From a virus: a DNA stretch of 31,588 nt. The notes below the pieces were generated by a model that did no database searches, was not told the origin of the DNA, and saw only the letters and a list, made by a program, of their open reading frames with translations. Positions 21,663-29,167 of this stretch are shown one piece after another (the stretch's first letter is position 1; every line of letters starts with the position of its first letter). The stretch lies in IMG/VR virus record IMGVR_UViG_3300022074_000219, positions 1-31,588 of that record, one strand, 5' to 3'. The translations under genes and the position numbers were made by a program.

Positions 21663-23783
21663 ATGGCAGAAGAAAAGAAAACGAAAGAAGAAGTAGCAGA
21701 AGCATCTATGATGCTCGACCTATCGGCGCAACTAAAAGTCGAGATGGATGACGCGAAAGATTACAACAATCAAGTTGGTCAAGAACGCGCCGAATCAACA
21801 GAATATTATTTAGGTAATGAGCCAGAAGCAACTAGCTCATTGCAATCTTATTACGTCTCAACCGACGTTAGAGACACGGTATTGTTTATGTTGCCGTCTA
21901 TCATGCGTACTTTCTTTGGCACAAAAAAGATTGTTGAATTTGTACCTAAAGGCCCAGAAGATATTCCGATTGCAGAACAACAAACCGATTATATTAATTA
22001 CATAGTCCAAGAAAAAAACTCAGGCTTCCAAGTTTTATACGATGCTTTCAAAGACGCACTTATTCGTAAAACAGGTTTTGTGAAAGCGTATTGGGATGAC
22101 AGTCTTTCAACCACAACGCATGAATACACTAATATTTCACCGCCTGCTTACCAAGCATTAGTGATGGATAAAGACGTTGAAATATTGTCTGAAACAGCAA
22201 CCGAAGAAACAATAACAACTCTCGACCCTATGTCTGGCCAAGAAGTAACGCAAGTTATACCTGTGTCTTACGATTTAACAATTAGGCGAGTTAAAGCTAA
22301 AAACCAAGTTGTTTTAGAGTCTGTACCGCCAGAAGAAGTCTTAATAGCTAGACATGCTAGATCTATGAAAGACTCTTCTTACGTTGCTCACCGCATGATT
22401 AAGACGGTAAGCGAATTAGTTGCAATGGGTTACGACAAAGAAGAAATAGAACAATACGGCGGCGAAGGTTCTTTACTAGATCCGTTAGCTTTTGACGAGC
22501 AACAAGCAAGAAACCCACACGACAATATGGTTTTTCCAGATTCAGGTGCTAGTAAAAATGTTTTATACATAGAGCATTTTATTTACTACGACATGGACGA
22601 TGACGGTATCGACGAATTATTAAGAGTATGTACGTTAGGTGACGCTCTCCACATTATCAACGTAGAGCCTTGCGACGAAGTGCCGATTGTTATGTTTTGT
22701 CCTGACCCCGAACCACACACAGCAATCGGCTCATGTCCTGCGGATTACGTTAAACCAATCCAAGCAGCTAAATCACAAATTGTTAGAGATACTTTAGATT
22801 CTCTTGGTCATTCAATCTTTCCAAGAATGGGTATTGTTGAAGGTCAAGTCAACGTTGACGATGTGTTAAACACCGACATAGGGCAACCGATTAGAATGAG
22901 AGCGCCAGGTATGGTGCAACAACTAACAACACCGTTTGTTGGTAGAGAGGCTTTTCCTGTGCTTGGTTACTTAGACGAAGCCAAAGAAAACAGAACAGGA
23001 GTTTCCAAAGCAAGTGCAGGTTTAAATGCCGACGCATTGCAAAGCTCAACAAAAACTGCGGTTGCCGCTACCATGTCTGGAGCGCAAGGCAGAGTTGAAA
23101 TTATTTGCCGACACTTTGCTGAGAACGGTCTAAAAACTTTATACGGTTTAATTAATAACTTAGTTATCAAACACCAAGACGCACAAGATGTGTTTAGACT
23201 TAACAATCAATTTATTCCCGTTGACCCAAGATATTGGGATAGCGACAAAGATATAGTTGTTAACGTTGGTATATCTAAAACTAGCGATGATGAAAAGATG
23301 TCAGCGCTCACCGCGTTTGCTGGTAAACAAGAACAAATATTGCAACAACTAGGACCAAACAATCCTTTGGTAAGTTTGCAACAATACGCTAACACGCTGT
23401 CTAAACTTATCGAAATGGCAGGTTTCAAAGACGTTACTAGCTTTATCAATACGCAAGTACAACCTATGCAACCACCACCACCCAAACCAGATCCTGCTGA
23501 ACTGCTCGCGCAAGCTGAAGCTCAGAAAGCACAAGTACAAGCGCAGAAAGCAGTCATTGACGCAGAGACTGACAGGATGAAAATTATCATGGATGACGAC
23601 AGACAACGTGATATAGAAGAAGCACAAATACGCCTAAAAGCACTCGAATTGCAGGGTAAGTACGGCACACAGGTTAACATTGCTGAAATCAATGCTATTA
23701 TGGAAAGAGACCGCGAAATGATTAGAGAAGCGGCCAAAATTCAAGCGCAAGGATTATTTAGCAATGAGCCACCAACCAGATAA
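21663..23783 (+). CDS. Portal protein, 706 aa
   Basis: The start is the ATG at 21663, one base after the TerL stop; a TTG nine bases upstream is rejected. The product resembles the long P22-type portal family, about 700 residues. The visible parts are an acidic N-terminus, DVRDTVLFMLPSIMRTFFGT (about residue 70-90), a barrel and stem region, GVSKASAGLNADALQ (about 447-461) near the clip/crown, and a long Gln/Ala/Lys helix at the end (AQAEAQKAQVQAQKAV). It forms the dodecameric ring at the vertex and the docking site of TerL. Gene order TerL-portal supports this. Confidence 0.87.
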   Translation: MAEEKKTKEEVAEASMMLDLSAQLKVEMDDAKDYNNQVGQERAESTEYYLGNEPEATSSLQSYYVSTDVRDTVLFMLPSIMRTFFGTKKIVEFVPKGPEDIPIAEQQTDYINYIVQEKNSGFQVLYDAFKDALIRKTGFVKAYWDDSLSTTTHEYTNISPPAYQALVMDKDVEILSETATEETITTLDPMSGQEVTQVIPVSYDLTIRRVKAKNQVVLESVPPEEVLIARHARSMKDSSYVAHRMIKTVSELVAMGYDKEEIEQYGGEGSLLDPLAFDEQQARNPHDNMVFPDSGASKNVLYIEHFIYYDMDDDGIDELLRVCTLGDALHIINVEPCDEVPIVMFCPDPEPHTAIGSCPADYVKPIQAAKSQIVRDTLDSLGHSIFPRMGIVEGQVNVDDVLNTDIGQPIRMRAPGMVQQLTTPFVGREAFPVLGYLDEAKENRTGVSKASAGLNADALQSSTKTAVAATMSGAQGRVEIICRHFAENGLKTLYGLINNLVIKHQDAQDVFRLNNQFIPVDPRYWDSDKDIVVNVGISKTSDDEKMSALTAFAGKQEQILQQLGPNNPLVSLQQYANTLSKLIEMAGFKDVTSFINTQVQPMQPPPPKPDPAELLAQAEAQKAQVQAQKAVIDAETDRMKIIMDDDRQRDIEEAQIRLKALELQGKYGTQVNIAEINAIMERDREMIREAAKIQAQGLFSNEPPTR

Positions 23784-23946
23784 GTATTACGATTTAGAAG
23801 TTTTAGCAGGCGATACTATTTATAGCGCTTACGAACTCAAAGCAAAATCATTTGACCAAGCATTAAAGATTATGCAGGTCTTATGCGATGAGACTATTTC
23901 CAAAGATTCCGAAGTAATTTATTATAGAGAACAAACAATACACTAA
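23764..23946 (+). CDS. Hypothetical small protein, 60 aa
   Basis: The start overlaps the portal gene by 20 bases, with AAGGA about 9 bases before the ATG. The protein has a beta-like opening (DKYYDLEVLAGDTIYSAYEL), then a helix (KSFDQALKIMQVLCDETI) and a short strand, the order of a small alpha/beta domain. The next ATG overlaps its stop by one base. Small proteins of this shape occur in marine phages without an assigned role. It opens a run of seven very small genes. Confidence 0.65.
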   Translation: MSHQPDKYYDLEVLAGDTIYSAYELKAKSFDQALKIMQVLCDETISKDSEVIYYREQTIH

Positions 23947-24206
23947 TGGCAAAAGACCCTAGGTTAAAAAGAATTGGCGTTTCTGGTTATAATAAACCAA
24001 AACGAACACCAAGCCATCCAACCAAATCGCATGTAGTGGTTGCCAAAGAAGGCAGTAAAATAAAAACGATTAGGTTTGGTCAACAAGGCAAGACAGGTGA
24101 CAAAACTATGACTAAGAGAGCCAAATCATTTAAAGCTAGGCACGCTAAAAATATAGCTAAAGGTAAAATGTCTGCTGCTTATTGGGCTAACAGAGTAAAA
24201 TGGTAA
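23946..24206 (+). CDS. Conserved basic protein of marine phages, 86 aa
   Basis: The ATG shares one base with the previous stop. The protein is strongly basic: MAKDPRLKRIGVSGYNKPKR, then TPSHPTKSHVVVAKEG, and a C-terminus KSFKARHAKNIAKGKMSAAY ending in WANRVKW. I recall this N- and C-terminal pattern from many marine phage genomes, always annotated hypothetical. Lys and Arg make up a large share. It could bind DNA or anionic surfaces. No catalytic motif is evident. It overlaps the next gene by 7 bases. Confidence 0.75.
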   Translation: MAKDPRLKRIGVSGYNKPKRTPSHPTKSHVVVAKEGSKIKTIRFGQQGKTGDKTMTKRAKSFKARHAKNIAKGKMSAAYWANRVKW

Positions 24207-24382
24207 GAAAATTTAAGAAAGTAGCAAAGACTAAAAAGGGCGTACCTAAAAAGTATTTGAAGGGAGCGAAAAACAAATCTAAAAGAGAAAGAGAAATATT
24301 AAATACTATGAAACTCTACAAGATGGGTAAACTAACTCCTGCAATGATGAATAAAATATCTAAACAAAGGAGCAAAGGATGA
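24200..24382 (+). CDS. Conserved lysine-rich protein, 60 aa
   Basis: This basic protein (MVRKFKKVAKTKKGVPKKYL, then AKNKSKREREILNTMKLYKM) has an amphipathic C-terminal helix ending NKISKQRSKG. It resembles short proteins adjacent to the basic 86-residue protein in marine phages. The start overlaps the upstream stop by 7 bases and the end overlaps the next start by 4, so the three are one translational unit. Nucleic acid or capsid binding is suggested by charge only. Confidence 0.72.
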   Translation: MVRKFKKVAKTKKGVPKKYLKGAKNKSKREREILNTMKLYKMGKLTPAMMNKISKQRSKG

Positions 24383-24603
24383 GCGCAAAAGAAGATGTCA
24401 TAGACAAATATCATAAGTCTAGCGGTATTTCTAAATCAGTTTTGAGAAAAGTTTATTCTAGGGGTGCGGCGGCTTATTTTTCGTCAGGCTCAAGACCAAA
24501 GACTTCTCAACATGCCTGGGCCGCAGGACGAGTTCGATCTTTTGCTACTGGTAAAGGTGGCGCTAGAAAAGCCGATGCAGATTTATTAAAACGAAAAAAA
24601 TAA
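24379..24603 (+). CDS. DUF5824-like protein, 74 aa
   Basis: The pattern SKSVLRKVYSRGAAAYFSSG, RPKTSQHAWAAGRVRSFATG and GGARKADADLL is that of the small phage family DUF5824. That family is marked by RG.AA, the W..aRV.SF motif and a terminal aD.DL. Its function is not known. The protein is basic and mostly helical. The start overlaps the previous stop by 4 bases with AAGGAGCAAAGG ahead of it. The three tandem basic genes resemble a conserved cluster following the portal in marine phages. Confidence 0.75.
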   Translation: MSAKEDVIDKYHKSSGISKSVLRKVYSRGAAAYFSSGSRPKTSQHAWAAGRVRSFATGKGGARKADADLLKRKK

Positions 24604-24617
24604 AAATGAGGTAAAAA

Positions 24618-24698
24618 ATGAAACACGGAATGAAAAAAACTAAAGCTAAAAAACCAGCCATGAAAAAGAAAAAAGGAATGAAAAAATACGGAAAATAA
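24618..24698 (+). CDS. Very small lysine-rich peptide, 26 aa
   Basis: GAGGT stands five bases before the ATG, a textbook site given how short the frame is. The peptide starts MKHGMKKTKAKKPAMKKKKG and more than half of it is lysine. It ends one base before the next small gene. It has no hydrophobic core and would be disordered alone. It could be a polyamine-like or DNA-condensing peptide, or a translated leader. The ribosome site is the main evidence. Confidence 0.55.
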   Translation: MKHGMKKTKAKKPAMKKKKGMKKYGK

Positions 24699-24699
24699 T

Positions 24700-24816
24700 A
24701 TGCCTTTTAAAAAATACTCACCTAAGCAAAAGAAGTTAGCTAGAGTTGCTAAACCTAGAAACAAAATAACTGGCGCCGACTTTAAAAAACTAAAAGCTAA
24801 GAAAAAGAAAAAGTGA
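24700..24816 (+). CDS. Lysine-rich small protein, 38 aa
   Basis: The ATG follows the previous TAA by one base. The peptide (MPFKKYSPKQKKLARVAKPR, then ITGADFKKLKAKKKKK) is basic with a short possible helix. The stop overlaps the next start (GTGA). Its frame fits exactly between its neighbours, with overlaps typical of phage operons. Chance is reduced by this fit, though AT-rich lysine codons make such frames easy to obtain. Confidence 0.5.
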   Translation: MPFKKYSPKQKKLARVAKPRNKITGADFKKLKAKKKKK

Positions 24817-24956
24817 AAAAAGTTAAAGCTCCCAAAGGTTATCACTTTATGAAAAGCGGTAAAACTTATAAACTTATGAAACACGAAGGTAAGTTTGTTC
24901 CGCACAAAGGAGCTTCTTTAGAAGCTAAGTTCGAAGTACAGAAAAAGCATAAATAA
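24813..24956 (+). CDS. Basic small protein, 47 aa, GTG start
   Basis: The GTG at 24813 overlaps the preceding TGA. The protein (MKKVKAPKGYHFMKSGKTYK, then LMKHEGKFVPHKGASLE) has a 'K.P.GYHFM..G..Y.LM.H.GKF.PHK' form typical of short basic proteins in phage head regions. A Lys/His/Gln C-terminus follows. It is the last of the basic series and is separated from the lysis genes by a hairpin. Function unknown. Confidence 0.6.
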   Translation: MKKVKAPKGYHFMKSGKTYKLMKHEGKFVPHKGASLEAKFEVQKKHK

Positions 24957-24958
24957 TT

Positions 24959-24977
24959 TAGCCTTCGTCAAAGGCTA
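24959..24977. other. Hairpin at the start codon of the first lysis gene
   Basis: TAGCCTT (24959-24965) and AAGGCTA (24971-24977) are perfect inverted copies with a 5-base loop. The A of the ATG at 24977 is the last base of the stem, and the only ribosome-site-like bases (AAGG) lie in the right arm. It is not followed by a T-run, so it is not a terminator. Confidence 0.5.
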
Positions 24978-25327
24978 TGAATGAAATTGTAACCATAATA
25001 AATGAAGTAGGCTTTCCTATAGCGGCTACGCTTGGGTTAGGTTTTTTCTTGTGGAAGTTGCTGAATAAAATAGTTAACGGCATGGAGCAAAAAGTAGACG
25101 TAGTTGATGACAAGATAAATGAGTCGTTACAAGCTGTAGAGAAAAGATTAGACTCTAAATTAGATTCCCAAACACAAATACTAATTCAGTTGATTGACAG
25201 AGTGCGCTCTGTTGATAATGAAATTATTAGACAGGACATACTTTTAAAAACTATTCTAGGTGTTCCAAACTTAATAGAAAAAGATAAAATAGCTAAAGCA
25301 AATCAAAAAGATAAGAGGAAAGACTAA
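24977..25327 (+). CDS. Holin-like membrane/coiled-coil protein, 116 aa
   Basis: A single hydrophobic helix occupies about residues 8-28 (INEVGFPIAATLGLGFFLWK). A long charged coiled coil follows (KVDVVDDKINESLQAVEKRL) with a basic C-terminus (KIAKANQKDKRKD). One transmembrane segment followed by a soluble coil is the design of BhlA/UviB-type small holin-like proteins. The next genes are a 3-TM holin-like protein and an M15 peptidase, so it opens the lysis cassette. A hairpin ends at its start codon. The class is likely, the activity unproven. Confidence 0.7.
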   Translation: MNEIVTIINEVGFPIAATLGLGFFLWKLLNKIVNGMEQKVDVVDDKINESLQAVEKRLDSKLDSQTQILIQLIDRVRSVDNEIIRQDILLKTILGVPNLIEKDKIAKANQKDKRKD

Positions 25328-25725
25328 TGCCAGATCCTATTACAAATTCAGTTGTTGGTATTGCAGGTAGCGTACTAAATAAATTTGTCGCAGACAAAAA
25401 CTTAAAAATGACGCTTGAGCATGAACTCAAGACTCAATTACAAACCGCCAACCTTGCGCAAATAGAAGTTAATAAAATAGAAGCCGCTAGTAAAAATTGG
25501 TTTGTAGCTGGCTGGAGGCCGAGTGTCGGTTGGGTATGTAGTCTAGCTATGATGTATCACTTTATTCTTGCACCTATGATTCAATTTGCTGTTGGCATAG
25601 CTGGCATACAAGTTGCTTTGCCTGAATTTGATTTTAGTCAACTATCAACAATCTTGATGGCTATGCTTGGAATGGCAGGACTCAGAACTTTTGAAAAGAA
25701 AGAAAAAGTAACAAAGGGAAACTAA
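25327..25725 (+). CDS. GTA-type holin with three membrane helices, 132 aa
   Basis: The C-terminal half has WFVAGWRPSVGWVCSLAMMYHF and LPEFDFSQLSTILMAMLGMAGL, each given in part; these contain the GWRP and LGM.GLR signatures of the GTA_holin_3TM family. Three hydrophobic stretches are visible at about 57-80, 82-95 and 105-122. The N-terminal part is amphipathic. The ATG overlaps the previous stop by one base, and the stop overlaps the endolysin start. The protein is thought to permeabilise the inner membrane. Lysis gene order supports the role. Confidence 0.82.
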   Translation: MPDPITNSVVGIAGSVLNKFVADKNLKMTLEHELKTQLQTANLAQIEVNKIEAASKNWFVAGWRPSVGWVCSLAMMYHFILAPMIQFAVGIAGIQVALPEFDFSQLSTILMAMLGMAGLRTFEKKEKVTKGN

Positions 25726-26096
25726 TGTCTTGGGAAAATTTTCACTTAGATGAATTTGCTTGCAGACATTGTGGTAAAAATTTAATAAGTCATAACTTAG
25801 TAGATAGATTACAAAGTTTACGAACAGAGTTAGCTTTTCCATTTGTCATAACTTCTGGTTACAGATGCCCAGAACATCCGAACGAAATAAATAAAAGTAA
25901 AGTTGGCACACACGCAATGGGCTTAGCAGTAGATATTTTGTCTTACGGAGAACAAGCGTATAAAATTATTGCTACAGCGCCTAAGCATGGATTTACAGGT
26001 ATAGGCGTAAATCAAAAAGGTCAAGGAAGGTTTATACATTTAGATATTGCAGATGAAACACACGGTAAACAAAGACCAACTGTATGGAGTTACTAA
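25725..26096 (+). CDS. M15 peptidase endolysin (D-Ala-D-Ala carboxypeptidase-like), 123 aa
   Basis: Zinc ligands appear as His63 and Asp70 (GTHAMGLAVDI) and His105 (FIHLDI, with Asp107), the HxxxxxxD...HxD pattern of M15A endolysins. ITSGYRCPEHPNE near residue 42-54 is another family mark. CRHCG at residues 13-17 is seen in several short phage members. The length (123) is that of a single-domain cell-wall peptidase. It cuts peptide cross-links of murein. No signal peptide is present, so it needs the holin upstream. It ends by overlapping the next start. Confidence 0.9.
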   Translation: MSWENFHLDEFACRHCGKNLISHNLVDRLQSLRTELAFPFVITSGYRCPEHPNEINKSKVGTHAMGLAVDILSYGEQAYKIIATAPKHGFTGIGVNQKGQGRFIHLDIADETHGKQRPTVWSY

Positions 26097-26335
26097 TGGA
26101 AGCTGATCCTATGTTTTTCTGGAACGTCTTGATTACTTTGATTTTTGCGCCACTTCTATATAATATTAGAGCTAATACAGGTGAAATTAAAAGGATAGAT
26201 ATTCTTTTAAATAAAACTAGAGAAGAGATACCGACAAAATATGTCACAAAAGATGAAATGAAAGAAGATTTTGAAAGACTGTTGGATCGCTTTGATCGCT
26301 TAGAAGAAAAATTAGATAAAATATTACAAGCATGA
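26096..26335 (+). CDS. Small membrane-anchored coiled-coil protein, 79 aa
   Basis: The start at 26096 shares one base with the endolysin stop; an in-frame ATG 12 bases upstream exists but gives no advantage. One N-terminal helix (MFFWNVLITLIFAPLLYNI) is hydrophobic, and the rest is a charged coil (KREEIPTKYVTKDEMK and RLLDRFDRLEEKLDKIL, quoted approximately). It belongs to the lysis cassette by location. It could be a second holin-like protein or a spanin-type factor, though no lipobox is seen. The next gene overlaps its stop by four bases. Confidence 0.65.
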   Translation: MEADPMFFWNVLITLIFAPLLYNIRANTGEIKRIDILLNKTREEIPTKYVTKDEMKEDFERLLDRFDRLEEKLDKILQA

Positions 26336-26859
26336 GTTTAGGACAAATAGCAGACGACATATTAGGTATAGACCCTAGCGGAGAAGGAATATTTGGTAGC
26401 TTTAGAGACAACCCAGAGTTAGGAGCGTTAGCTTCTATTGGTTTATCTTTTGTACCTGGTGTTGGACCAGTATTAGCAAACACAATTCCACAGGCGTTAA
26501 CAGCTATGGCAGCACCTAGCGCTCCAGCAGGAATGTTGTCAGGACCAGCTCCTTCTATGGGCGGCGGTTTACTGGGTAGCCCAATGGACACTTCTGCTTT
26601 TGATTACGCAAGAAGCATTGCAGGTGGTATGCCTTTTAGCCAAGTAGTACAACCTGGCATGTCATTCTCACCGACGCAACCTATGGGTCAACAACTTACA
26701 CCGCAAGCACCCATGCCTGCACCAAAACCAATGATTCCTATGAGGCCAGCTCCAGAGATTAACCTAAAACCTTCAATCGCTCCAGTAGGCGCTGGTGCTA
26801 TGTCGAGAGAAGAAATGGAAAGAATTAGAGCGTTGTTAGGTCCTAGGGAAATTGCATAA
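26332..26859 (+). CDS. Proline/methionine-rich hypothetical protein, 175 aa
   Basis: The ATG overlaps the previous TGA. The N-terminal part (MSLGQIADDILGIDPSGEGI) is followed by a hydrophobic Gly/Ala/Val/Leu stretch (ALASIGLSFVPGVGPVLAN). A long Pro-, Met-, Ala- and Gly-rich low-complexity region follows (PSAPAGMLSGPAPSMGGG, QAPMPAPKPMIPMRPAPE). A short helix (REEMERIRALLGP) ends it. Such sequences are seen in virion minor proteins. No domain is recognised. The low-complexity part argues against an enzyme. Confidence 0.65.
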   Translation: MSLGQIADDILGIDPSGEGIFGSFRDNPELGALASIGLSFVPGVGPVLANTIPQALTAMAAPSAPAGMLSGPAPSMGGGLLGSPMDTSAFDYARSIAGGMPFSQVVQPGMSFSPTQPMGQQLTPQAPMPAPKPMIPMRPAPEINLKPSIAPVGAGAMSREEMERIRALLGPREIA

Positions 26860-26862
26860 TTT

Positions 26863-27120
26863 ATGTCAGAAAAACAAAGAGCAATCCTAGACGGATTGGA
26901 AGCGGAGAAAATATTAGAGAGTGAGGTTTTTAAAAAAGCTCTTGAATCTCTTAAAGCAGAATATATTGCTTATTGGTTAAGCAATAGAGATATTGACGAC
27001 GTTAAAACGAGAGAAGATTTACACAGATCCATATTGTTACTACCAGAGATAGAAAGGCATCTACGCATCATTGCTGAAAAAGGCAAGATTACAAAACATC
27101 AAGTAAATAAACTTAAATAA
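26863..27120 (+). CDS. Hypothetical helical protein, 85 aa
   Basis: The start lies 3 bases after the previous stop. The whole protein is helical and charged (EKQRAILDGLEAEKILESEVF, then IAYWLSNRDIDDVKTREDL and IERHLRIIAEKGKITKHQ). Small proteins of this type in phage head regions are often head-assembly accessories. The shape, three helices with an ERHLR core, resembles short proteins next to scaffolds in marine phages. No cysteine or membrane segment. Function unknown. Confidence 0.68.
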   Translation: MSEKQRAILDGLEAEKILESEVFKKALESLKAEYIAYWLSNRDIDDVKTREDLHRSILLLPEIERHLRIIAEKGKITKHQVNKLK

Positions 27121-27129
27121 CTTACACAT

Positions 27130-27159
27130 TTGCACTTTTTGGTTTAAAATTGCTTAAAA
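27130..27159 (+). promoter_or_regulatory. Putative promoter with dyad before scaffold/capsid genes
   Basis: TTGCAC (27130-27135) and TTAAAA (27154-27159) are 18 bases apart, with the scaffold ATG 15 bases after. A dyad TGGTTT...AAACCA (27140-27162, 8 of 11 positions) overlaps it. The -10 is weak. This may give extra capsid and scaffold expression. Confidence 0.3.
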
Positions 27160-27174
27160 CCACAGGAGTTTTAT

Positions 27175-28167
27175 ATGGCAACAACGGAAAAACCGATTGC
27201 ATTACAAACTGATTATCAAAAATCAGTTGCATCTTTTGAAAGTTTTCTATCTCCAGAAGAAGAGCAAATAGAACAAACAGAAGAAATTATAGAAGATGAG
27301 TTAATTGAAGAAGCTGATGAAGCTGTAGAGATTGATGAATTGGAGGAGGTAGATCAAGAAGATTTACCAGAAGAAGAGTTTGAAGAACAAAGCGAAGTTG
27401 AAGAGGTAGAGCAACCTCAAGTTTACACGGTCAAAGTAGATGGTGTAGAACAAGAGGTAACGCTTGAAGAACTGCAACGCGGCTATTCGAGACAACAAGA
27501 CTATACGAGAAAAACTCAAGAACTGTCACACGAGAGAAAAACTCTTGAACAACAGCAAGCAGAGTTAGCTCAAAGAGATGCAGTTTATTCTCAACTGCTA
27601 CCAAAAATGGAAGCCCAGATTATGGGCGATATAGAGAATGAGCCTGATTGGGCGAAACTGAGCGAAGAAGATCCAATCGCTTACGTTAGAGAAAAACAGG
27701 TATGGGATCAGAAAAAGGAAAAGCTCCAAGCAGTTCAAGCTGAACAACAAAGGCTTCAACAAGAAGCCGCAGTTAAACAGCAAGAACAAGTTCAACAAAT
27801 GGTTGAATTTGGGCAGCAAAAACTTTTAGAAATTGTACCTGAGTGGTCTGACGAAAAGATTGCTAACAAAGAGAAATCTGAAATTAGGAATTACGCGATA
27901 GAAACTTTAGGATTTAGTCCTCAAGAAATGGATCAAGTCTATGACTATAGAGCTTTACTTGGTTTGCGAAATGCTTGGCTACAAAGCCAAACTGCAACCG
28001 CAGCTAAGAAAAAGCCTACACAAAAAGCCTCAGTTAGAGCAGGTAAACCAGGCGCATCAACTAGAAAAGTAACGGTAGCACCAGAGAAAAAATTACGTCA
28101 AAGGTTGGCCAAATCTGGAAAAACAACAGATGCGGCTAAAGTTTTTGAACAAATGCTTAATAAATAA
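27175..28167 (+). CDS. Scaffolding protein, 330 aa
   Basis: CAGGAG precedes the ATG. The N-terminal third is very acidic (EEEQIEQTEEIIEDELIEEA), followed by VYTVKVDGVEQEVTLEELQR (residues about 82-101), a conserved scaffold segment. A long Gln/Glu coiled coil follows (ELSHERKTLEQQQAELAQRD), then a basic C-terminus (APEKKLRQRLAKSGKTTDAA) that would contact the coat. Acidic-coil-basic layout and the position directly before the capsid gene are typical for phage scaffolds. It would be released or degraded on maturation; no protease gene is seen. Confidence 0.85.
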   Translation: MATTEKPIALQTDYQKSVASFESFLSPEEEQIEQTEEIIEDELIEEADEAVEIDELEEVDQEDLPEEEFEEQSEVEEVEQPQVYTVKVDGVEQEVTLEELQRGYSRQQDYTRKTQELSHERKTLEQQQAELAQRDAVYSQLLPKMEAQIMGDIENEPDWAKLSEEDPIAYVREKQVWDQKKEKLQAVQAEQQRLQQEAAVKQQEQVQQMVEFGQQKLLEIVPEWSDEKIANKEKSEIRNYAIETLGFSPQEMDQVYDYRALLGLRNAWLQSQTATAAKKKPTQKASVRAGKPGASTRKVTVAPEKKLRQRLAKSGKTTDAAKVFEQMLNK

Positions 28168-28177
28168 GAGGTAAAAA

Positions 28178-29128
28178 ATGGCACAAGTTACAAATGCTTT
28201 CGATTCATATGAAGCGATTGGTAACAGAGAAGATTTAGCAGATATTATTTATAATATTTCTCCTACTCAAACACCTTTCCTTTCAGCTATCGGAAAAAGA
28301 AATATTTCAAACGTCCAATTTGATTGGCAGACAGAAGTTTTACCAACTCCATCTTCAACAGGTCAACTTGAAGGATTCGAGTTAAGTAAATCTACGTCTA
28401 CTAATACAACTAGGGCAACCAACGTAGCGATGATCTCAAGTAGAGACGCTACAGTAACAGGATCTCAAGAGGCTACTGACACGGCTGGTAAAAACTCTGA
28501 GATGGCGCACCAACTAGCTATTATGGCTAAAGCTCTGAAAAGAGACATGGAAGAAGCGCTTACTCAGAACATTGCCAAAAATGCTGGTAATGTCTCTACT
28601 GCGAGACAAACTAGATCTTTGGAAACTTGGTACGCTACCAACGTAAACAAAGCTAGTGATGGCGCAAACGGATCTGACTCAGCAGCTAGAACTAACGGAA
28701 CTAGAAGAGATTTAACCGAAGCTATGGTTAAAGATGTTCAACAACAATGTTTCGCTAGTGGTGCAGAGCCTTCTTTATTGATGGTTGGACCTTACAATAA
28801 ATCAGTTATATCTGGTTTTACAGGTAGGTCTCAAGCTAGACAATTTGTCGACGCTAACACTATCGAGGCTTCTGTCTCTATCTACTCTGGAGATTTTGGT
28901 GAACTACAAGTAGTTCCTTCAAACAGAAGTAGAGAACAAGCTGTTCACTTGTTAGACCCAGAATACGCTGCTGTAGCATATCTTAGAGATTTTGAAACTG
29001 TTGATATTGCAACGGTGGGCGACGCCGACACAAAAATGATTTTGTGTGAGTACGGCTTAGAAATGAAAAATGAAGCTGCACACGGTATCGTGGCAGATGT
29101 CAAAGTATCATCTACTGACGCTGGTTAA
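28178..29128 (+). CDS. Major capsid protein (SU10/DUF5309 type), 316 aa
   Basis: GAGGT stands five bases before the ATG. The N-terminus TNAFDSYEAIGNREDLADII, continued by YNISPTQTPFLSAIGKR, is the hallmark of the DUF5309/SU10-like capsid family, an HK97-fold. The middle carries AMVKDVQQQCFASGAEPS (spine helix region), and the C-terminal part has VDANTIEASVSIYSGDFGEL and a beta end. The length (316) is near the family average. The gene directly follows the scaffold and ends in a strong terminator, as expected for a highly expressed coat gene. Confidence 0.93.
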   Translation: MAQVTNAFDSYEAIGNREDLADIIYNISPTQTPFLSAIGKRNISNVQFDWQTEVLPTPSSTGQLEGFELSKSTSTNTTRATNVAMISSRDATVTGSQEATDTAGKNSEMAHQLAIMAKALKRDMEEALTQNIAKNAGNVSTARQTRSLETWYATNVNKASDGANGSDSAARTNGTRRDLTEAMVKDVQQQCFASGAEPSLLMVGPYNKSVISGFTGRSQARQFVDANTIEASVSIYSGDFGELQVVPSNRSREQAVHLLDPEYAAVAYLRDFETVDIATVGDADTKMILCEYGLEMKNEAAHGIVADVKVSSTDAG

Positions 29129-29133
29129 TAACT

Positions 29134-29165
29134 AAAAAAGGGAGGGTTATCCCCTCCCTTTTTTT
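29134..29165. terminator. Strong intrinsic terminator after capsid gene
   Basis: GGGAGGG (29140-29146) pairs with CCCTCCC (29152-29158) around a 5-base loop. Six A on the left (29134-29139) can pair with T on the right, and seven T (29159-29165) follow. This is the clearest terminator in the window. The run of A on the left means it can also work for leftward transcription. Confidence 0.9.
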
Positions 29166-29167
29166 AC

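Noticed and set aside
24507-24905. Minus-strand frame rich in Phe and His
   Set aside because: It is the complement of the Lys-rich small genes (AAA codons read as TTT). No ribosome site and no protein-like pattern.
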